Assembly (NCBI GenBank): GCA_902790905.1
Contig: CADATO010000004.1
Coordinates: forward strand, 18,594-82,593
Length of the DNA stretch: 64,000 nt
From: an uncultured Eubacteriales bacterium
GTDB lineage: Bacteria; Bacillota; Clostridia; Peptostreptococcales; Anaerovoracaceae
Direction of reading: 5' to 3'
Both the position numbers and the translations under genes were made by a program. Within the stretch, counting starts at the first letter, position 1. Each line of letters opens with the position of its first letter. The notes beneath the pieces are model-generated. The model was not told where the DNA came from, made no database searches, and saw nothing but the letters and a program-made list of their open reading frames with translations. Positions 59,231 through 64,000 of this stretch are shown one piece after another.

Positions 59231-60691
59231 ATGACAGACAACGGGGAAACTCGAAATACAGACAACGGAGAAATCCGAATTTGTACAGACAGCAATAAGA
59301 AAACGCGGAACATCGGCATGTATCTGGTCGTGGGTTTCGCGCTCTTTTCGATGCTCTTCGGCGCGGGCAATCTGATCTTCCCGCCGGAGATCGGGCTTTC
59401 GGGCGGCACGGCCTGGTGGCAGGGGTACACGGCGTACTTCCTGGCGGATGCGGCGCTTGGCATCTGCAGCGTCTTCGCGATGCTGAAGGTGGATGGCGAT
59501 CCGAATCGCCTCACGGGCACGGTCGGCCGGACGGGTTCGCTGATCATCAATCTGGCGTGCATCATCTGCATCGGCCCGCTCCTCGCGATCCCGCGCAATG
59601 CGGCCGTGACTTTTGAAATGGGTGCGGCGCCGCTTCTTGGCATCGATCCGGGAAATGCCATCGCGCGGCTGATCTTTTCGGTGCTGTTCTTTGCGGTCGT
59701 GGTCGTGCTGACGATCCGGCCGTCCAAGGTTATCGATATTCTGGGCAAATACCTGACGCCGGTGCTCGTGGCTGCAATCACGGTCCTGATCATCGTTGGC
59801 GTTATCAATCCGGCGGCACCGGCCGGCCCGCAGCTCTCCGAAACGCTTTTCCGCGATGGCATCTACAACGGTTACCAGACGCTGGACGTCATGGCGGGGC
59901 TGTTTTTCTCGATCCTCGTGATCGATGCGATCCGTGGCAGGAATGCGGAGGCGGAATGTGCAGCGGTTGGTGTGGTCGGCGAGAAGAAGGCGGCAGCTCG
60001 CGCAGCACTGCTGGCGGGCGGCCTGCTCTGCTTTGTCTACGGCGGTCTGACGTACCTTGGTGCGACGACCGGTTCGCAGTGGACGGACGCGTACCAGGCA
60101 GGGGAAATCAACCAGGCGGGTCTGCTCATCAATATCGCCCAGGCGCTGCTCGGCAAGGTCGGTGTCGGCGTGCTGAGCATCATCGTGGCGCTGGCGTGTC
60201 TGACCACAGCAATCGGCCTGACCTCCGCGGCGGCGGAGTATTTCAGCGGTCTGGTCATGGAAAGACGCAGCAAAAAAGCAGAGGATGCAGCGGACAACGA
60301 TGCCGCTGAGACGGCGCCTGATAGTGACCGCATTTACGCCGCCATGATCCTACTGGTTAGCGCCGTTTCTCTGGCGCTCAGCAACTTCGGACTGTCGACC
60401 ATCATCGGCATCGCGGCGCCAGTTCTGATGCTGTTCTATCCGACCGTCATGTTCTTGACGATGGCAGCGCTGCTCCGCGGCAAACTGCGCAAACAAAACA
60501 TCTACCGGCTCGGCGCCGGCGTGAGTTTTCTCATCAGCGCACTGACAGTGCTCGCGGATACGTGCGGCATCAGCGCGTGCGGATTCATCCACCAACTGCC
60601 GCTCGACGCGTACGGATTTAACTGGCTGATCCCGGCACTCACCGCCGCGGTCATCGGATACTTCCTGCCGGGCGGGGAGATCGAGGACTGA
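59231..60691 (+). CDS. brnQ: Branched-chain amino acid carrier BrnQ (LIV-II)
   Basis: A 486-residue Na+ or H+-coupled carrier for Leu, Ile and Val with about 12 membrane segments. Recognisable parts are VVGFALFSMLFGAGNLIFPPEIG near residue 33, ALGICSVFAMLKVDGD, IGPLLAIPRNAAVTFEMG and the NGYQTLDVMAGLFFSILV loop. The first 25 residues contain an imperfect tandem repeat, TDNGETRN and TDNGEIRI, coded by a 24-27-bp DNA duplication at 59231-59292; true translation could start after it. Alone in its transcript, with its own promoter and terminator. Confidence 0.92.
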   Translation: MTDNGETRNTDNGEIRICTDSNKKTRNIGMYLVVGFALFSMLFGAGNLIFPPEIGLSGGTAWWQGYTAYFLADAALGICSVFAMLKVDGDPNRLTGTVGRTGSLIINLACIICIGPLLAIPRNAAVTFEMGAAPLLGIDPGNAIARLIFSVLFFAVVVVLTIRPSKVIDILGKYLTPVLVAAITVLIIVGVINPAAPAGPQLSETLFRDGIYNGYQTLDVMAGLFFSILVIDAIRGRNAEAECAAVGVVGEKKAAARAALLAGGLLCFVYGGLTYLGATTGSQWTDAYQAGEINQAGLLINIAQALLGKVGVGVLSIIVALACLTTAIGLTSAAAEYFSGLVMERRSKKAEDAADNDAAETAPDSDRIYAAMILLVSAVSLALSNFGLSTIIGIAAPVLMLFYPTVMFLTMAALLRGKLRKQNIYRLGAGVSFLISALTVLADTCGISACGFIHQLPLDAYGFNWLIPALTAAVIGYFLPGGEIED

Positions 60692-60698
60692 GAGGATT

Positions 60699-60824
60699 AG
60701 GTGTCTTTGATGGCAAAACGGCCACAAAGACACCTATTTTTCAACGTTTGCGGGTTGTCGGATAAGGCGATGGCGCTGTTCCCATAGAGAGTTGCCTTGA
60801 AATCGTTGAAATTCAGGTGTCTTT
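60699..60824. repeat. Hairpin-72-hairpin element, copy B (partial); brnQ terminator
   Basis: Left hairpin AGGTGTCTTTG/CAAAGACACCT (60699-60735) with a T-rich tail also terminates brnQ. Core 60739-60810 is 72 nt, TTTCAACGTTTGC to AATCGTTGAA. On the right only the first arm AGGTGTCTTT recurs (60815-60824); its partner is missing, so the element looks truncated. Confidence 0.65.
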
Positions 60825-60900
60825 CTCTTCTTTTTGAGGCGGGGGAACGCAATTAGCAAATGGTAACTGGCATTCCCGCGGTCTGCGGAGTCAGCCAAAT

Positions 60901-60932
60901 GTGCCTTTGTTCATTTCTTGAAGCAAAGGCAC
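60901..60932. repeat. Isolated GTGCCTTTG/CAAAGGCAC hairpin
   Basis: A perfect 9-bp stem with a 14-nt loop, close in sequence to the left hairpin of element B (GTGTCTTTG/CAAAGACAC). It may be a dispersed or displaced part of that element. The surrounding 60836-61068 holds no gene I support. Confidence 0.6.
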
Positions 60933-61068
60933 GAAATTCATCGAAGACGCGGACAGAAAGGGGCAACGGAAGCGTGCCGGGAAACGCCGGCTCGGGAGGC
61001 TGGCTCAACGAAAAGAGTTGTAGTGCTTGCATGCGCGGGATTGCGTGTGTTAGGGGGCTGACGTATAG

Positions 61069-61108
61069 TTGAACGCTCTGCGGGCATATGGTAAAATACC
61101 TACCATAT
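61069..61108 (+). promoter_or_regulatory. cysE promoter with overlapping operator
   Basis: TTGAAC (61069-61074), 17 bp, TAAAAT (61092-61097). A perfect inverted repeat ATATGGTA/TACCATAT (61086-61093, 61101-61108) covers the -10, well placed for repression. Sulfur regulators such as CymR act on cysteine genes in Bacillota, but this dyad is not a clear CymR site. Confidence 0.7.
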
Positions 61109-61139
61109 AGATGGGCTGTGCCTATACAGGAGGACGCAC

Positions 61140-62075
61140 ATGCGGGAACACGAAAAAATCGGGCGGTTGGACGACCTGGTCGCACAGATGAATAAAAACT
61201 ACGAAGAGAACGATCTTCTGAACGCACTCGGCAAGCACCGCCTCCCGGACAGAGACCGGATCATCGTCATCATCAAGGCGATCCGCAGGCTCATGTTCCC
61301 CGGGTATTTCGGGCTGAACGAGTTCGACAAGGCGAACACGTATTACTTTGCGGGCGGGCTGATCAATTCGGTCATCGAGGAGCTGCGCAAGCAGGTCATC
61401 ATCGCGCTCAGCTACGACAATGAACAGGAATCGCCCACCCCGGACATCGTGGAGCAGGCGGAGGAAATCTGCTTTGAGTTCGCGGAGACGTTCCCGGAGA
61501 TCCAGCGGCTGCTGCTGACGGATCTGCAGGCGGGCTTTGACGGCGACCCGGCGGCGAAGAGCAAGGAATCGATCATCTTCTCGTACCCCGGCCTCTATGC
61601 GATCTTCGTCTACCGCGTGGCGCACGAGTTGTACAAGCGTAAAGTGCCGTTCATTCCGAGAATCATGACGGAGTACGCGCACTCCCGCACCGGGATCGAC
61701 ATCAACCCGGGCGCGACGATCGGCGAATACTTCTTCATCGACCACGGCACCGGCGTTGTTATCGGCGAAACGACCAAGATCGGCAACAATGTCAAACTGT
61801 ATCAGGGCGTGACGCTCGGTGCGCTGTCCACCAGACAGGGCCAGCTGCTGCGCGACGTCAAGCGCCACCCGACCATCGAGGACTACGTCACGATCTATTC
61901 GAATGCGACCATCCTCGGCGGCGAAACGGTCATCGGCGCGCATTCGGTCATCGGCGGTTCGGCGTTCATCATCGACAGCGTACCTCCGAACACCCGCGTC
62001 AGCGTCAAGAGCCCCGAGCTTACCTTCACCGACGGCGAAGGGCATTCCACCAAGATGCATGATTGGGAAGACTAG
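61140..62075 (+). CDS. cysE: Serine O-acetyltransferase
   Basis: A 311-residue enzyme making O-acetylserine for cysteine synthesis. The N-terminal helical domain (residues 1-180) is that of the longer SatA/EpsC-type enzymes. The left-handed beta-helix follows with GIDINPGATIGEYFFIDHGTG (catalytic His), VVIGETTKIGNNVKLYQGVT and SNATILGGETVIGAHSVIGG hexapeptide repeats. The tail lacks a clear terminal Ile for binding cysteine synthase. GGAGG precedes the ATG; the promoter carries an operator-like dyad. Confidence 0.93.
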   Translation: MREHEKIGRLDDLVAQMNKNYEENDLLNALGKHRLPDRDRIIVIIKAIRRLMFPGYFGLNEFDKANTYYFAGGLINSVIEELRKQVIIALSYDNEQESPTPDIVEQAEEICFEFAETFPEIQRLLLTDLQAGFDGDPAAKSKESIIFSYPGLYAIFVYRVAHELYKRKVPFIPRIMTEYAHSRTGIDINPGATIGEYFFIDHGTGVVIGETTKIGNNVKLYQGVTLGALSTRQGQLLRDVKRHPTIEDYVTIYSNATILGGETVIGAHSVIGGSAFIIDSVPPNTRVSVKSPELTFTDGEGHSTKMHDWED

Positions 62076-62174
62076 GCAGTCAGCGGGCGCGCAGGCAGAC
62101 TGCTGCAGGCGTGCGGGTTGCAGAATTCGCGCAGGCCGGAAGTGCTGGTTTGCGCGGCAAGTGAATATGAAATG

Positions 62175-62205
62175 AAAACTCCCGGTTTGCGCCGGGAGTT
62201 TTTTG
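62175..62205 (+). terminator. Terminator after cysE
   Basis: Stem AAAACTCCCGG/CCGGGAGTTTT with a 6-nt loop and a T-run. The GCGATTCC octamer and element C follow directly. Confidence 0.85.
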
Positions 62206-62221
62206 TTTTAGGCGATTCCTT

Positions 62222-62369
62222 TCAGACTTTTTGCGATAGAGAAGAAAGTCTGATTTATTTTCAACGATTGCGAGAACGTTTTTCGACGAGCAGAGATGAC
62301 AGGCTGTTGTTGGGCCTGCAAACGTTGGAATTATTTCAGATTCTTTGCGTATAGGGAAGGAATCTGAAA
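62222..62369. repeat. Hairpin-72-hairpin element, copy C (best preserved)
   Basis: Left hairpin TCAGACTTT/AAAGTCTGA (62222-62253) with loop TTGCGATAGAGAAG. Core 62259-62330 is 72 nt, TTTCAACGATTGC to AACGTTGGAA. Right hairpin TTTCAGATTC/GAATCTGAAA (62334-62369) with the similar loop TTTGCGTATAGGGAAG. Shared loop sequence between two hairpins with different stems shows selection on structure. It lies in the 427-bp gene-free gap between cysE and the SLC13 gene. Confidence 0.75.
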
Positions 62370-62434
62370 TGGTGGAGCAGGGGGGCAGCGTGCGGGGCGC
62401 AGGGGTGTTAGGAATGCGTTAAAAAGGAAGAAAG

Positions 62435-62463
62435 TGGATATCGCCGCGGAATCGCGCTATAAT
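62435..62463 (+). promoter_or_regulatory. Promoter of the SLC13-type transporter
   Basis: TGGATA (62435-62440), 17 bp, TATAAT (62458-62463). A GGAATCGC octamer sits inside the spacer at 62448-62455. Confidence 0.6.
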
Positions 62464-62502
62464 GACAGTATAGAAGCTTACTCATCAGAGAAGGAGAGAG
62501 AA

Positions 62503-63858
62503 ATGAGTCAGGCTGGCATCGCACTGCTAATCATAGCAGGGCTTTGCGTTTTGTATATCATCGATAAATTGCCTGTTGCGCTCGTGACCACAATCGGCAT
62601 GCTGGCGCTGGTGTTCTCCGGGGGACTGACGTTCTCCGAGGCTTTTTCGTGCTTCGGATCGACGCCGGTCGTGCTGACGTTCGGCATGGTGATCATCATC
62701 AACGCCATCATCGAAAGCGGCATGATCACGGAGTTTGAGACGATCCTGCTCAAGATGACGCGGCGCGGGGAGAAGCTGTTCCTCGTGCAGATCCTCGTCA
62801 CGGCGGGCATCATCTCCATGTTCACGAACAACACCGCGCTCGTGGCGATGTTCATGCCGTTCATCGCGTCGGTTGCCAAGGCCTCGCGCGGACGCATCCA
62901 GAAAAAGCACCTCTACATGCCCCTGGCCATCGGCGGCCTCATCGGCGGCACCGGGACGCTCGCGGGCAGCACGGCACCGCTTCTTGCGTCCAATGTCCTT
63001 GAAATCACCGGCGAAGAGCCGTTCTCTTTCTTCACGACGGCGCCTGTTGCGCTGATCATCCTGGCGGCGGTGGCGCTTTGCTACTGGTTCTTCCTGTACG
63101 ACCTGCAGGTGAAGTGGTTTGATTTCCCGGAGGTCGACAACGACGTTGCGGAGGAGCGTGAAGAGGAACTCTTCGAGACCAAGGAATCGCTCGATCTGGA
63201 GGGTGGTCTGGCGATCAAGGAAGCGCTGGACGGCCGCACGGTCATGCCGGTCAATAAGAAGCACGGCATCATTTCGATCTGCGTTTTCCTGCTGTGCGTG
63301 GTCGGATTCATCGTCCGGCCGTTCGAGTGGGATCTCGGACAGATTGCCTGCGCCGGCGCGGTCATCGTTATGCTGACCGGCTGCGTGGACACCCGCAAGG
63401 AACTGCGCAACATGATGTGGCCGGCGCTCATCACCCTCGGGGCAGCGCTCGCCATCGTGCAGGGATTTGTCGTGACCGGGGCAGGGCAGGTCATCATCGA
63501 CTGGCTGATCGATACATTCGGGCCGTCGATGACCGATCCGAAGGTCATGGTTGCGGTGTTCCTGGTTGCAGGCTGGGTGATTTCGAACTTCATGAGCAAC
63601 GGCTCGCTCGTCTCAATGTTGGCAGCTGTCGCAGTGCCCATGGCGATCGGGGCGGGGGTCAATCCGACACCGGTGGCGATCGCGTGCGCCATCGGCGCAT
63701 CCATAGCGTTTGCAACGCCTGTGGCCACGACGACCATCACGATGGTGCAGGTCGCGGGGTATCGGTTTAAGGACTACTTCCGGATCGGCGGCGTGGTCGG
63801 TGCGGTTGGCGTGACGGTTGCGTGGCTCGCGATCGTGTCGATCTACGGATTGTGGTAG
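62503..63858 (+). CDS. SLC13/DASS-type anion:sodium symporter family protein
   Basis: A 451-residue transporter with about 11-12 membrane segments of the ion-transporter superfamily. Repeat-half motifs are MFTNNTALVAMFMPF near residue 108 (SNT-like first half), GGLIGGTGTLAGSTAPLLASN near 147, and NFMSNGSLVSMLAAVAVP with AIAFATPVATTTITMVQ-type second-half elements. Substrates of the family include di- and tricarboxylates, sulfate and phosphate. Given citrate lyase genes elsewhere in the window, a carboxylate is attractive but unproven. The start is the ATG after GAAGGAGAG. Confidence 0.85.
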   Translation: MSQAGIALLIIAGLCVLYIIDKLPVALVTTIGMLALVFSGGLTFSEAFSCFGSTPVVLTFGMVIIINAIIESGMITEFETILLKMTRRGEKLFLVQILVTAGIISMFTNNTALVAMFMPFIASVAKASRGRIQKKHLYMPLAIGGLIGGTGTLAGSTAPLLASNVLEITGEEPFSFFTTAPVALIILAAVALCYWFFLYDLQVKWFDFPEVDNDVAEEREEELFETKESLDLEGGLAIKEALDGRTVMPVNKKHGIISICVFLLCVVGFIVRPFEWDLGQIACAGAVIVMLTGCVDTRKELRNMMWPALITLGAALAIVQGFVVTGAGQVIIDWLIDTFGPSMTDPKVMVAVFLVAGWVISNFMSNGSLVSMLAAVAVPMAIGAGVNPTPVAIACAIGASIAFATPVATTTITMVQVAGYRFKDYFRIGGVVGAVGVTVAWLAIVSIYGLW

Positions 63859-63944
63859 ACAAAAGCAAAAGAGAGTAAAAGGAAACCCCGGAGGCGCATC
63901 TTGAACTAGTCAAGCGAAAGTAGACAGACTAAAAAACCTAACCG

Positions 63945-63979
63945 AAGCCCTGTTCAATCCTGTATCGGACAGGGCTTTT
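63945..63979 (+). terminator. Terminator after the SLC13 gene
   Basis: Stem AAGCCCTGT/ACAGGGCTT with a 15-nt loop, followed by TTTG. The rest of the window to 64000 shows no gene. Confidence 0.75.
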
Positions 63980-64000
63980 GTAATGCAATGAATAAGCAGG

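Overview
The window looks like a chromosomal segment of a fairly GC-rich member of the Bacillota, most likely an anaerobic gut-type Clostridia relative. The evidence is a Gram-positive style division and cell-wall (dcw) cluster with mraZ and DivIB/FtsQ but no ftsA, a pheS-pheT-zapA-mutS2 block, MutS2 with an Smr domain, LUD, D-aminoacylase and RraA type fermentative enzymes, a ferredoxin-type protein and no respiratory genes. The species cannot be named from the sequence alone.

Layout. 0-4.8 kb, mostly minus strand: citrate lyase maturation genes (citC, a citX-citG fusion) running into a LysR regulator cut by the window edge, then an alpha/beta hydrolase and a class IV aminotransferase. 5.0-9.3 kb: a plus-strand operon (RraA-like aldolase, Cys-rich LUD-like protein, LUD protein, cupin) facing an N-acyl-D-amino-acid deacylase. 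9.4-15.3 kb: a VapBC-type toxin-antitoxin pair, membrane proteins, an MFS carrier, a GNAT enzyme and lgt. 15.4-29.1 kb: 5-formyl-THF cyclo-ligase and then mraZ-rsmH-ftsL-pbp-murF-mraY-murD-ftsW-murG-ftsQ-ftsZ. 29.2-41.5 kb: an rRNA methyltransferase, pheST, zapA, mutS2, an Fe-S aldo/keto reductase, an acyltransferase and a MATE exporter.

41.5-49.4 kb is a block visibly lower in GC than its surroundings: carbon-nitrogen hydrolase, NCS1 permease, DUF1177 protein, M29-like peptidase, Asp/Glu/hydantoin racemase family protein, threonine-synthase-like PLP enzyme, and a convergent PucR regulator. It reads as one transferred catabolic locus, perhaps for a hydantoin, carbamoyl or related nitrogen compound. 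49.5-54.0 kb: DUF523, argS, a radical SAM protein and a TPR protein.

54.0-55.8 kb holds tRNA-Asn, tRNA-Leu and tRNA-fMet from one strong promoter and then about 1.4 kb with no convincing protein gene. That stretch carries three 37-nt direct repeats, a 63-bp-period array of TAGGGCA/TGCCCTA inverted repeats, and at least three compact promoter-hairpin-terminator RNA candidates. 55.8-64 kb: a condensation-fold acyltransferase, a Crp/Fnr regulator facing a ferredoxin-like gene across a perfect 18-bp palindrome, a deletion scar joining two gene fragments, brnQ, cysE and a SLC13-type transporter.

Three genome-scale repeat signals stand out. The octamer GCGATTCC/GGAATCGC occurs 31 times by eye where about 2-3 are expected, and is absent from the low-GC block. 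Intergenic elements made of hairpin, exact 72-nt TTTCAACG...CGTTG core and hairpin recur at 34.4, 34.6, 60.7 and 62.3 kb. The phased inverted-repeat array lies behind the tRNA cluster. All of this comes from reading the sequence; no database search or folding program was used.
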